Below are positions 8,072 through 16,287 of a stretch of DNA of 24,089 nucleotides, piece after piece. The position numbers and the translations under genes were made by a program. How positions within the stretch are numbered: position 1 is the first letter of the stretch; each line of letters opens with the position of its first letter. This DNA comes from Haliea sp041746975 (GTDB taxonomy: Bacteria; Pseudomonadota; Gammaproteobacteria; Pseudomonadales; Halieaceae): NCBI GenBank assembly GCA_041746975.1, contig JBGTGB010000095.1:1-24089 (forward strand). The letters run 5' to 3'. Under the pieces are notes generated by a model. That model made no database searches, was not told the origin of the DNA, and saw nothing but the letters and a program-made list of their open reading frames with translations.

Positions 8072-9811
8072 TCATTGACTGGTTTCGGGCCGCCCTTGGA
8101 CCTTCCAGAGCAGGTCAAGAATCTGCTGGCGCCTGAAGGGTTTGTCCAGTACACCGGATATCCCCAGGGCATCAGCGTCCCGCAAATCCTGTTCAGTCAG
8201 GTAACCGGAGACGAGAATGATATGCAGGTCTGGACGAATGTGCCGCAGCTGCCGGCTCAACTCCAGGCCGGTCATTCCCGGCATGGCATGATCGGTGATC
8301 ACCACATCGAAATTCTGCGGACCGTCGTGCACAAGCCGAAGTGCTTCTTCTGGCATTTCAGACATCGTAATGAGATGCTGATCCCGCTGTAGAATCGCGC
8401 TCAGTGTTGAGCGCACCATTTCCTCGTCGTCCACTATCAGAATACGCAGCCGCTGATGACCCGAGTCACGGGATTCAGTTGCCTCCCTGCCATGGACGGA
8501 ATCGGTTGGCGCCATGATGGTGTCGCCCGCATCCGGTAGTGAGACGGTGAAATCGGTACCCCCGGCAGGGTTGCTTTCAAACCGGATGGTACCGTGCAGC
8601 CTGGTGACCAGACGATGCACAATGGCCAGCCCGAGACCGGTGCCCGTGCCGGCTGAGCGAGTACTGAAGTAGGGATCGAAAATGCGGTCGCGAATCGACT
8701 CCGGTATACCGCAGCCATTGTCACTGACAGTAATGTCTATCGATCGTTGTTCCGAGTTGCGGCGTACGCGAAGGGACAGAGTCGGGTTGCGTTCAGGCAG
8801 CGCCAACAAGGCGTTGGCGCCCAGATTCATGATGATCTGATGCAGACCTTCCGCGTCGCCCGATACTTGGGCGGCCGCTGCCTCATTGTCGCAGTCGACA
8901 CGAACTTCGGGGCCGGCAGCACTGCGCAGCAGGCTCACTACTTCGTCCAGGACAGGCGCCAGTGCAATATCCTGGCGTTCCACCTCGATGTTCTGGCTGA
9001 AGCGCAGGATTCGCCGGATCAACTCCCGGGCACGTTCGGCGGACTTGATGATGGTGTCCAGGTGACGCCGCTGGTCACTGCCCTCCGTGGTGTGATCGCG
9101 CGCTTCCTCACCGGCGATAAGAATCGGGACCAGCAGATTGTTGAAGTCGTGAGCGATCCCACTCGCCAGGGAGCCGAGCGCGTACTGTTTCTGGTTCACC
9201 AGCAACTCATTCTGGAGAGCTTCAAGATCCAGCAGCGACACCGCAAGACTGGCATTGGTGGCCTCCAGTTCCGTCATTGATTGAGCAAGTCCAGTCAGTA
9301 GCTCGGCAATGGCCAGCGACACCAGGCAGGATAGAAACAGCAGACTGCCGGCCACTGCGAACCAGGAGCCAATGGTGTATCGTTGGGACAGGGCATCAAT
9401 ATCACCCATCAGCGACGACGCCGGCAGCAGCAGGTAAATCAGCGAGAATAGTAGTACCAGAAGGGAGCCTGTCCAGGCGCCGCCATGACCAAAGAAGAGT
9501 GCACCGAGTATGGGGACCGCCAGCAGCCATATCGCTCCGGCACCCATGGGGCCCAACAGCCACACCAGAAAAACAGCAAAGAGGTACCAGGTACCGATGA
9601 AAGCCCAGGTGCGGATACGCGAATCAAGTGAACCCCAGAAGGTGATGACGAGCAACAGCCCCACAACAAGCGTACTCACGAGGATCAAAATCCAGATGCC
9701 ATCGTTGTAGGCGGCGATAGTGCTGGGAATATAGGCGATGCTTGCCAGAATGCTGCTGGTACGCAGAGTTCGTTGCAGAATGCGTTCTCGCCATTGTTGC
9801 ATTGGCACCAT
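8072..9811 (-). CDS. Membrane sensor histidine kinase with C-terminal receiver
   Basis: A 579-residue hybrid kinase. About six hydrophobic segments occupy residues 20-170 (good helices at 40-58, 68-86, 90-108, 112-132 and 148-170), with short loops, so this is an integral-membrane sensor rather than a periplasmic domain. A coiled linker (about 175-210) leads to HisKA with His221 in SGIAHDFNN. The HATPase has N329/N333, SDNGCGI (363-369), FDPYFST and GTGLGL. A receiver (about 455-572) follows, with D461/D462, phospho-Asp507 in TDHAMPG, a conserved Ser in LVSGY and Lys in LDKPF. All catalytic residues are present. It converges on the c-di-GMP gene with one base between the stop codons, and is divergent from the propeller kinase across about 120 bases. 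No DNA-binding partner is linked. ATG at 9811 is used; ATG at 9802 is a possible alternative. Confidence 0.92.
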   Translation of the reverse strand: MVPMQQWRERILQRTLRTSSILASIAYIPSTIAAYNDGIWILILVSTLVVGLLLVITFWGSLDSRIRTWAFIGTWYLFAVFLVWLLGPMGAGAIWLLAVPILGALFFGHGGAWTGSLLVLLFSLIYLLLPASSLMGDIDALSQRYTIGSWFAVAGSLLFLSCLVSLAIAELLTGLAQSMTELEATNASLAVSLLDLEALQNELLVNQKQYALGSLASGIAHDFNNLLVPILIAGEEARDHTTEGSDQRRHLDTIIKSAERARELIRRILRFSQNIEVERQDIALAPVLDEVVSLLRSAAGPEVRVDCDNEAAAAQVSGDAEGLHQIIMNLGANALLALPERNPTLSLRVRRNSEQRSIDITVSDNGCGIPESIRDRIFDPYFSTRSAGTGTGLGLAIVHRLVTRLHGTIRFESNPAGGTDFTVSLPDAGDTIMAPTDSVHGREATESRDSGHQRLRILIVDDEEMVRSTLSAILQRDQHLITMSEMPEEALRLVHDGPQNFDVVITDHAMPGMTGLELSRQLRHIRPDLHIILVSGYLTEQDLRDADALGISGVLDKPFRRQQILDLLWKVQGRPETSQ

Positions 9812-9934
9812 GGGTTGAACCGCTTGAGTATGGGCGTAAACCTATCTTATGTGTTTTTCTGGTAGACTTCACCGCATAACTAAGTGCAAATGGGTCAGGT
9901 CCTACCCCACTTCTACGGACGGTTCGGATCAGCC

Positions 9935-12900
9935 ATGATGTTCGCCCAATTCGGCTTTGCTCCGATTGTCACCACGATGGTGTCCTTCCTTCTGCTGTCA
10001 GAGCTCGTTGTGGCAGCGGATAGCTGTGACGTTCCCCTTTCTCAATGGCAGCTCAGAATGCATGACAGTGAATCTGGTCTGCCGCTGGACTCACTGCATG
10101 CGCTGGCCCAGGATAAGGACGGTTTTTTGTGGATCGGCACCGAAGACGGATTGACCCGCTTCGACGGCCGCTCCTTCGAGCGTATCGATCTCAGCCAGGT
10201 GCTTGATTACGCCGGCGAATACATCGAGGCACTCAAGATGGATCGCCACGGTCGCTTGCTGGCCGGCACCACGGCCTCTGGCATTGTCCGACTGCAGCTC
10301 GACGCACCCTATGCCAAGGAACGTCTGCTCGAAGGCGAGGTGAGGATTTATGCCCTGCAATTCGACCAGGACGTCGTGATCGCGGCCACCCTCGGTCGCG
10401 GGCTGCTGCTGCTTGATCCCGAACAGGGTGACTGGCTCGAGCCACTGGACAATCGTGCTGGAAGTTCGATCGCGGCAATCAGCCCATACCAGCCCGGCAA
10501 ATGGTGGGTTGGCTATGCCGGTCAGGGCGTTCAATGGTTCGATGGCAGCCGCTTTCATGACCTGCCTGAGCTTAAGCCACTCGGTGAGGCACATGTCAAC
10601 GCGCTGCACCAGGATACCGAAGGAACTCTCTGGATTGGCACCCGCAGCGGTCTTTTCAGCCTGAAACAGGGACATCTTCAAGCAGTCGGGCTCGAGGACA
10701 ATCTGCCGCAGCATGCTCATATCAACGCCCTTGGCGAGGATGGCGCGGGCCGACTCTGGATAGGTCTTGACAGTGGCGGAGCGGCCAGGCGCTGCGATGC
10801 TCGCTTCGAATGGGTCAGCGGCCTGGAAGGACTGGCGCAAGCCCATGTGTCCGCGATCCATCACGATGCAGACGGTGATGTCTGGCTGGCTACCCGCGGC
10901 GGTGGCCTGGTTCAGCTACATCGCGGCCTGGCTCTGCCGATGACAGCCCGCCACGGATTGCCCGATCACCCGATTCTGCCGATTGCCCAGGACCAGTCCG
11001 GACGCATGTGGATCGGCAGCTTTCATGGCGGGCTGGTGCGGCTTGACGGCGACAACATCGACCACTTCGGTACAGATCAGGGCCTTCGATCCGAGCAGGT
11101 ACTTTCGCTTTTCCCCGACGGCGATTCGATCTGGGTTGGCACACGCAATGGACTGCATCGGATTCAGGATAATCAGGTCATCGAATACTGGGGCCCGGAG
11201 GAGGGCCTGCCTCACCCGTCGGTTGCTTCGATCACCCGCGGCGGCGACAGCCTGTGGCTGGGTACGCTCGCTGGCCTGGGCGAGCTTCGTGATGGCCAGA
11301 TGAAAACCTGGCAGGCGGAGGCCGGGTTCAATGCACCGATCGTGGGACTGGCCTTCGACGACAAGGCGCGGCTTTGGATTGGGACCGACGGCAACGGCCT
11401 GTTCTGGCATCGAGAGGGTGGGATCGAACGCACGCCCCTGGAAGCAGAATTACCCAGCCAGACTATCCTCTCGATTCATTTCAGCCAGGGCGAACAGGTC
11501 TGGATCACTACCGCCAGCGGCCTGGTTTATTGGGATGGTCAGGCTGTCTACAGCATAGGCTCACAGCGTGGCTTGCCCGACAGCCTGTTGCATTCAGTTA
11601 TCGAGGACGGCGGGAATGGTCTCTGGATCAGCTCGAATCGAGGTGTTTTTCGCTTCGGTCGGAAGGAGATGGTCGAAGCCATGCTGGAGAACGGCTCGGC
11701 GCCAGAAGGTATCCACATCGCCCGCAGCGATGGGATGCCTCGAACCGAAACCAACGGCGGCTTTCAGCCTGCGGTCTGGCGAGACCGGGAAGGTCGCCTG
11801 TGGTACCCGACCACCAGCGGTGCGGCGATTATTGACCCGAAAGCTGTCGCCCGCTTGAGCCCGCCGCGTCCACCGAAAATTCTGGACGTTCTCAGTCAGG
11901 ATCGAATGATCGAGAGCGCCGGCCGAGTGACCCTGCCGCCCCTGCCTGAGTGGATTGAATTCGGTTTTGCCAGCCCCGAGTTTCGCCGCCCCGAGCGCCT
12001 GGTCTATGAATACCGGCTGAGCGGCTACGAGACCGGCTGGTTTCGTACTGAAGCTCGCCGAGCGATCTACCGAAGGCTGCCAGCCGGAAGCTACCAGTTC
12101 GAAGCCCGAGCCCGCCACCCCGGCTCGGGCTGGTCTGAAACTGCAACAATAAGCATCGATGTAAAACGCCATATCCTGCACCAGCCTTTGCTCTGGCTCG
12201 TGGCTTTTCTCATTTTTGTGGCAGCGATGTTTCTGGCCGTGCAAGCAGTTTTCAGGCGTCGCGAGCGGCGCAGGATCCTGCAGATGGAGGCCCAGAAGCT
12301 CGAAGCGGTCGGACTTCTGGCCGGCGGTGTCGCGCATGACTTCAACAACATACTCACTGCCATCATGGGTGGTACCCAGCTGGTTGCGGACGGTCTGCCG
12401 CCGGACTCGCCGCTGCAGCGTGAAACCGAGCGCGTGCTGGATGCCGCCGATCGTGCAGCCGGGTTGACGCGCCAGCTGTTGACCTTTGCCCGCCGTCAGC
12501 CCGTTTCACCGCGCTGGATTGATTTGGAAACAGCTGTCGAGGGGATGCGCGATTTCATACAACGCCTGCTCCCCAGCGGGATTGAGGTCGAATGGCGCTG
12601 CCAGCCCAGCGGCGAATGCCACATCGACCCGGTTCAGCTGCAGCAGGTGATCATCAACCTGGTAATCAATGCTCGCGATGCCCTGGGCGGCCGCGGTGGG
12701 ATTGGCCTGCAGCTGGCACCCGCTTCCGGGGGAGGCGACCAGATGGCAAGCCTTAGCGTCAGCGACAACGGGCCCGGCATTGACCCAGCAATCGGTGACC
12801 GTATCTTCGAGCCCTTTTTTACCACCAGGGAATCGGCCGGTGGCACCGGTCTGGGCCTGGCCGTTAGCCAGGGTATCGTGCGGCAGGCCGGCGGCAGGAT

Positions 12901-12979
12901 CAGCTACCGCAGCAAGCCGGGCGGCGGCACGGCCTTCGAAGTCCTGTTGCCCATCCGGTTCGTAGCCAGCAATGGCTGA
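9935..12979 (+). CDS. Periplasmic two-propeller Y_Y_Y sensor histidine kinase
   Basis: A two-component-regulator-propeller kinase. Signal peptide (MMFAQFGFAP..., hydrophobic core, likely cleavage after VVAA). About 14 propeller repeats follow (bases about 10085-11860), with a recurrent D-xx-G-x-L/M-WIGT-xx-GL-x-R-x-D core. The best copies are DGFLWIGTEDGL, EGTLWIGTRSGL, SGRMWIGSFHGG and KARLWIGTDGNG. Fourteen blades fit two seven-bladed propellers. Next come a Y_Y_Y domain (about 11880-12165, ending VYEYRLSGYETGWF and an AGSYQFEARA strand), one membrane helix (about 12180-12245), HisKA with the phosphoacceptor His codon at 12335 in GGVAHDFNN, and HATPase with NLVINARDA, SDNGPGID, EPFFTT and GTGLGL. 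There is no receiver and no DNA-binding domain. GTG 9884 or ATG 9890 would extend the N terminus, but only the 9935 or 9938 ATG places the signal peptide correctly. Family members often sense polysaccharide breakdown products; the ligand here is unknown. Confidence 0.9.
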   Translation: MMFAQFGFAPIVTTMVSFLLLSELVVAADSCDVPLSQWQLRMHDSESGLPLDSLHALAQDKDGFLWIGTEDGLTRFDGRSFERIDLSQVLDYAGEYIEALKMDRHGRLLAGTTASGIVRLQLDAPYAKERLLEGEVRIYALQFDQDVVIAATLGRGLLLLDPEQGDWLEPLDNRAGSSIAAISPYQPGKWWVGYAGQGVQWFDGSRFHDLPELKPLGEAHVNALHQDTEGTLWIGTRSGLFSLKQGHLQAVGLEDNLPQHAHINALGEDGAGRLWIGLDSGGAARRCDARFEWVSGLEGLAQAHVSAIHHDADGDVWLATRGGGLVQLHRGLALPMTARHGLPDHPILPIAQDQSGRMWIGSFHGGLVRLDGDNIDHFGTDQGLRSEQVLSLFPDGDSIWVGTRNGLHRIQDNQVIEYWGPEEGLPHPSVASITRGGDSLWLGTLAGLGELRDGQMKTWQAEAGFNAPIVGLAFDDKARLWIGTDGNGLFWHREGGIERTPLEAELPSQTILSIHFSQGEQVWITTASGLVYWDGQAVYSIGSQRGLPDSLLHSVIEDGGNGLWISSNRGVFRFGRKEMVEAMLENGSAPEGIHIARSDGMPRTETNGGFQPAVWRDREGRLWYPTTSGAAIIDPKAVARLSPPRPPKILDVLSQDRMIESAGRVTLPPLPEWIEFGFASPEFRRPERLVYEYRLSGYETGWFRTEARRAIYRRLPAGSYQFEARARHPGSGWSETATISIDVKRHILHQPLLWLVAFLIFVAAMFLAVQAVFRRRERRRILQMEAQKLEAVGLLAGGVAHDFNNILTAIMGGTQLVADGLPPDSPLQRETERVLDAADRAAGLTRQLLTFARRQPVSPRWIDLETAVEGMRDFIQRLLPSGIEVEWRCQPSGECHIDPVQLQQVIINLVINARDALGGRGGIGLQLAPASGGGDQMASLSVSDNGPGIDPAIGDRIFEPFFTTRESAGGTGLGLAVSQGIVRQAGGRISYRSKPGGGTAFEVLLPIRFVASNG

Positions 12980-13112
12980 CTGCCGAGCAACTGGCGGCCC
13001 TACAGCCAAAATGACGCCCTGCTGAACGAATAACGCCCTGGTTCTCGCAGTGATTCGTGCGGCGCAAGGCTGGCATCTGTGGGAATATCCAGACGGTCAC
13101 TTTTTTGTCACA

Positions 13113-13142
13113 TTGAAGCGTTACCCTCTGCCTGAATAGCAT
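13113..13142 (+). promoter_or_regulatory. Candidate promoter of the sulfotransferase operon
   Basis: TTGAAG (13113-13118) and TAGCAT (13137-13142) are spaced by 18 bases, each matching four of six consensus positions. They lie 22 bases before the GTG start at 13165. The rest of 12980-13164 shows no gene, and I see no clear terminator for the kinase upstream. Moderate to low support. Confidence 0.3.
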
Positions 13143-13164
13143 AACGGGAGCAGTACCCTGCCTC

Positions 13165-14334
13165 GTGACAAACGCCCTGGGTTTCTATTTCCCCCTGTTG
13201 ATGACCGGCTGGCGCCGTTCCGACGGCACCCATCGGCGGGGCTCAGGGCTGCGGCGTTGCCTGCTACTGGCGCTATTCTGGCCAATCTTTATCCTGCTGC
13301 AAGGTATCAATGCTATCTGCCTGCTCCTGGATAACTGGCTGTTTCCACGCTACCGGCAAGTGACCATCAAGGAACCGGTTTTCATTGTCGGCATGCCGCG
13401 CAGCGGCACCTCGTTCTTGCACCAGATGCTGGCGCTTGATGCGCAACGTTTCACCACCACTGCGCTATGGGAGCTGATTTTTGCGCCGTCCATCATTCAA
13501 AGGCATTGTTGGCGCGGCCTGGGCCGCCTGGATGCACTGCTAGGTCGCCCGTTCGGCCGCTTGCTTTTCGGTGCCGAGCGTTTGCTCTTGTCCTGGCTGG
13601 ACGACGTGCACAAAACCGGCCTGCAATCGCCGGAAGAAGACTTTCTGGGCCTGCTGCCGGCGGGCGGCTGCTTTTTGCTGGTATTGCTGTTTCCACAGCC
13701 GCAGCTGTGGCGGCTGGCGTATTTTGATCGTGATCTCACGGAGTCTGAGCAGGCGCGCATATTGCGCTTTTATCGCGGCCTGGTGCAGCGGCACCTGTTC
13801 TGTCATGGGCAGGACAAGACCTACCTCAGCAAAAACCCCTCTTTCAGTCCGATGGTGAAAGGCCTGGCGCGCACCTTTCCCGACGCCCGCTTCATCGCCT
13901 GTTTTCGCAACCCGACCGATGCTGTGCCTTCCCAGGTCAGCGCCATGGTCAATGCAGCGCTGCTGATTGATCCTCATGCGGACCCCAGCTATTGGCGCGA
14001 CCATCTGACCGCTCTTCTGCAATTTTATTGTCGCCACCTGCTGGAAACGCTGCCGCATATATCGGCCAGTCAGCAGATCATTGTGACGATGGAACAGCTG
14101 TCCCAGGCACCGCTGGTCACCGTTGAGCAGATCTATCATCGTCTGCGCCTGCCGCTTGCCGACTGCTACCGTGAGGCCCTGATCCAGCAGGAAGACAAGG
14201 CCCGCCGTTATCAGAGCGGCCATGACTATTCTCTCGACGGCCTTGCCATTTCGCGCGAACGCCTGGGGCAGAGCTTTGACTTCATTTACCGGCGCTTTGG
14301 CTACCCCAACCCTACCGAACCACTTGGCGGCTGA
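13165..14334 (+). CDS. Membrane-anchored sulfotransferase
   Basis: A PAPS-dependent sulfotransferase (Sulfotransfer_3-like), 389 residues. The 5'-phosphosulfate loop is GMPRSGTSFLH at 76-86. The 3'-phosphate site is FRNPTDAVPS at 247-256. SPEEDF (155-160) and KNP (223-225) are also typical of this branch. A hydrophobic segment (about 32-58) precedes the catalytic domain and probably anchors it to the inner membrane with the active site in the cytosol, where PAPS is made. The gene starts with GTG; the ribosome site is weak. Its stop lies two bases before the next ATG, so it is co-transcribed with the GT4 and deacetylase genes. Sulfation of a lipid-linked sugar or other glycoconjugate is the natural inference; the acceptor is not known. 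Confidence 0.85.
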   Translation: MTNALGFYFPLLMTGWRRSDGTHRRGSGLRRCLLLALFWPIFILLQGINAICLLLDNWLFPRYRQVTIKEPVFIVGMPRSGTSFLHQMLALDAQRFTTTALWELIFAPSIIQRHCWRGLGRLDALLGRPFGRLLFGAERLLLSWLDDVHKTGLQSPEEDFLGLLPAGGCFLLVLLFPQPQLWRLAYFDRDLTESEQARILRFYRGLVQRHLFCHGQDKTYLSKNPSFSPMVKGLARTFPDARFIACFRNPTDAVPSQVSAMVNAALLIDPHADPSYWRDHLTALLQFYCRHLLETLPHISASQQIIVTMEQLSQAPLVTVEQIYHRLRLPLADCYREALIQQEDKARRYQSGHDYSLDGLAISRERLGQSFDFIYRRFGYPNPTEPLGG

Positions 14335-14336
14335 TT

Positions 14337-15503
14337 ATGAAATCCGATAAGTTGCGACTGCTATTCGTGGTAGATGCCATTCGCGGTCGCAATGGTGTCG
14401 GGACCTACTTTCAGGACCTTGCTGCCCACCTCGAACTACACGACAGTGTCGAGCGCGTTGAACTGGTGGCCCCGGGCATCGAGCATCCACATCCATGCCA
14501 GGGCAGATCCATACCGATGCCCGGAGACACAACCCAGCGTCTCTACCTGCCCAGAATGCGCGCCCTCACGCAGCTGGCGCTGGAAATGAAGCCGGATGTC
14601 ATTATTGTTCCCGGCCCGGGATTCTTCTCCCTCGCTGGTTACTGGATTGGCAAAAAACTGGGGATTCCTGTTTGCGTCACCCACCAGAGTGATTACCGGG
14701 CGATGGTGAAGTTGTATTGGCGTCCGCTGATTGCAGGAGTTGTCGGCAGTGTTTTGCAATTACTCAACATACGGATGTTCCGCGGCAGTTCATCAGTCAT
14801 TACCATAAGCCAGACGATGGTGGAGCACGCCCGCAGTATCGGCGCCATCAATCCGCGCCTGGTGCCCACCCCGGTGGCTCACGACTTCGTTTACCAGCCC
14901 GCCACAGCATTGCGCCCAAGAATCCAGCGCGTGCTGTTTGTCGGCCGTCTGGCTGCGGAAAAAAATATTGGACAGTTTCTGGCGCTGGCAGAACAGCGGC
15001 CCGATCTTGTTTTTGAAATCGTTGGCGACGGGCCGCAGCGCAGCCTTGTCCGGCAAAAGGCCGAAACGCTGCCCAATCTTTTGTTCACCGGCTGGTTGAG
15101 CCGCGATCAGGTCCTGCATCACCTCGATGCCAACGACCTGTTGATTCTGCCGTCTTCGGTAGAGGCCTTCGGCACGGTGGCGCTTGAGGCCATGGCCCGG
15201 CAGCGCCTGGTGCTGACCGCACCCGCCTGTGGCATTAATCAATGGCCGGAACTGGCAGGCGGCTTGTTTACCCTGGCCCCGGGTGAAAGTTTGCACAGCG
15301 CCCTGCAACGCATTGAAGCTCTGCCGCACAGCGAACGCCAAATGACAGCAGAAGGAGCGCGTAGCGCCGCCTGTCGCCTGAATGATGATGCAATCCTGCA
15401 GTGGCTGAATGTATTGCACTTCACCGCCGCGCAGAAACGCCACCTGCCCAAGCCGGCGCGTTCAACCACCTTTGCCCTGTTGCGAAAGCTCGCCGCGGAT
15501 TGA
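14337..15503 (+). CDS. GT4-family glycosyltransferase
   Basis: A retaining GT-B glycosyltransferase of family GT4 (Glycos_transf_1), 388 residues. The N-terminal Rossmann domain has the glycine loop GVGTYFQDL (20-28). The C-terminal domain has FVGRLAAEKN (201-210; Arg204 and Lys209 bind nucleotide-sugar phosphate) and the E-x7-E motif, E276 to E284 (EAFGTVALE). The overall pattern resembles enzymes that move mannose, glucose or GlcNAc from nucleotide sugars to lipid or sugar acceptors (the MgtA/SqdX type is the nearest I recall). No full transmembrane helix is obvious; hydrophobic patches near 132-144 may give peripheral membrane contact. It starts two bases after the sulfotransferase stop and is followed 13 bases later by the deacetylase, so the three are almost certainly one operon. 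Donor and acceptor are not predictable. Confidence 0.9.
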   Translation: MKSDKLRLLFVVDAIRGRNGVGTYFQDLAAHLELHDSVERVELVAPGIEHPHPCQGRSIPMPGDTTQRLYLPRMRALTQLALEMKPDVIIVPGPGFFSLAGYWIGKKLGIPVCVTHQSDYRAMVKLYWRPLIAGVVGSVLQLLNIRMFRGSSSVITISQTMVEHARSIGAINPRLVPTPVAHDFVYQPATALRPRIQRVLFVGRLAAEKNIGQFLALAEQRPDLVFEIVGDGPQRSLVRQKAETLPNLLFTGWLSRDQVLHHLDANDLLILPSSVEAFGTVALEAMARQRLVLTAPACGINQWPELAGGLFTLAPGESLHSALQRIEALPHSERQMTAEGARSAACRLNDDAILQWLNVLHFTAAQKRHLPKPARSTTFALLRKLAAD

Positions 15504-15516
15504 CGGCAAGCGAAAT

Positions 15517-16233
15517 ATGGCAGAAAGACGCGTTATCCACTCGGCCCTGATATCCATTCATGATGTCATGCCCGAAACGCTGCCAGCGGTCGACAGGCTG
15601 ATGCCGGTGCTCGGCCATCTGCCAGCTGACAGCATCACCCTGCTGGTGGTCCCCGGCCGCAGCTGGCAACAGGCGGATATTGATTGGCTGCACAGCCTGC
15701 AGAACAAGGGTCACCGGCTGGCCGGTCACGGCTGGCTGCATTACTGCCGCAAGCCGCGGAGTATGTACCATCGGCTCCACGGTCTCTTTTTATCCCGCAA
15801 TGCGGCAGAGCACTTGTCGCTGCCTCGCTCGGGCATTCATGAGCTGATTGCACGCTGCCATGGCTGGTTTGCCGAGCAGGGGCTGCGCAACCCGGCGTTA
15901 TATGTACCGCCGGCCTGGGCAATGGGCAATATCAGTCGATCAATGCTCCGCGAACTGCCGTTCGCCCGGTATGAAATGCTGCAGGGGGTCTACCATTGCG
16001 ACAGCGATCTTTTCGACAGGCTTCCGCTGACAGGATATGAAGCCGATACGCCATCAAGGGCGAGCTTCCTTCGAACTTTTAATTGCTACAACCGCCGTCG
16101 CGCCGGGCGCGATAGACAGCCGCTGCGTATCGGCATACACCCTCATGACCTGCAGTATCGACTGGCCGCAGATTTGCTAAAGGATATTCAAGGCGTAGAG
16201 CGAGCTCTCAACTATCAGGACTATCGTCACTAG
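15517..16233 (+). CDS. DUF2334-type polysaccharide deacetylase
   Basis: A 238-residue member of the NodB-fold carbohydrate esterase group, DUF2334 branch. The catalytic-base motif is SIHDVMPE (13-20; D16). The metal-binding segment is AGHGWLH (69-75). Downstream motifs are YVPPAWAMG (129-137) and GIHPHD (206-211). The order D, HxxxH, PPAW, HPHD is that expected for a metal-dependent deacetylase. No signal peptide is visible, so it should act in the cytosol on a precursor made by the preceding glycosyltransferase. ATG 15517 is chosen because SIHDV then lies near the N terminus as in relatives; the reading frame is open further upstream (to 15409), but that overlaps the GT4 gene by nearly 100 bases. 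It is the third gene of the sulfotransferase-GT4-deacetylase set. The substrate, perhaps an N-acetyl-hexosamine residue, is inferred. Confidence 0.82.
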   Translation: MAERRVIHSALISIHDVMPETLPAVDRLMPVLGHLPADSITLLVVPGRSWQQADIDWLHSLQNKGHRLAGHGWLHYCRKPRSMYHRLHGLFLSRNAAEHLSLPRSGIHELIARCHGWFAEQGLRNPALYVPPAWAMGNISRSMLRELPFARYEMLQGVYHCDSDLFDRLPLTGYEADTPSRASFLRTFNCYNRRRAGRDRQPLRIGIHPHDLQYRLAADLLKDIQGVERALNYQDYRH

Positions 16234-16287
16234 GTGAGCAAATGAAAACCGGACTACTGCGACTCCTTTGTATGTAGTACTTCAGAT

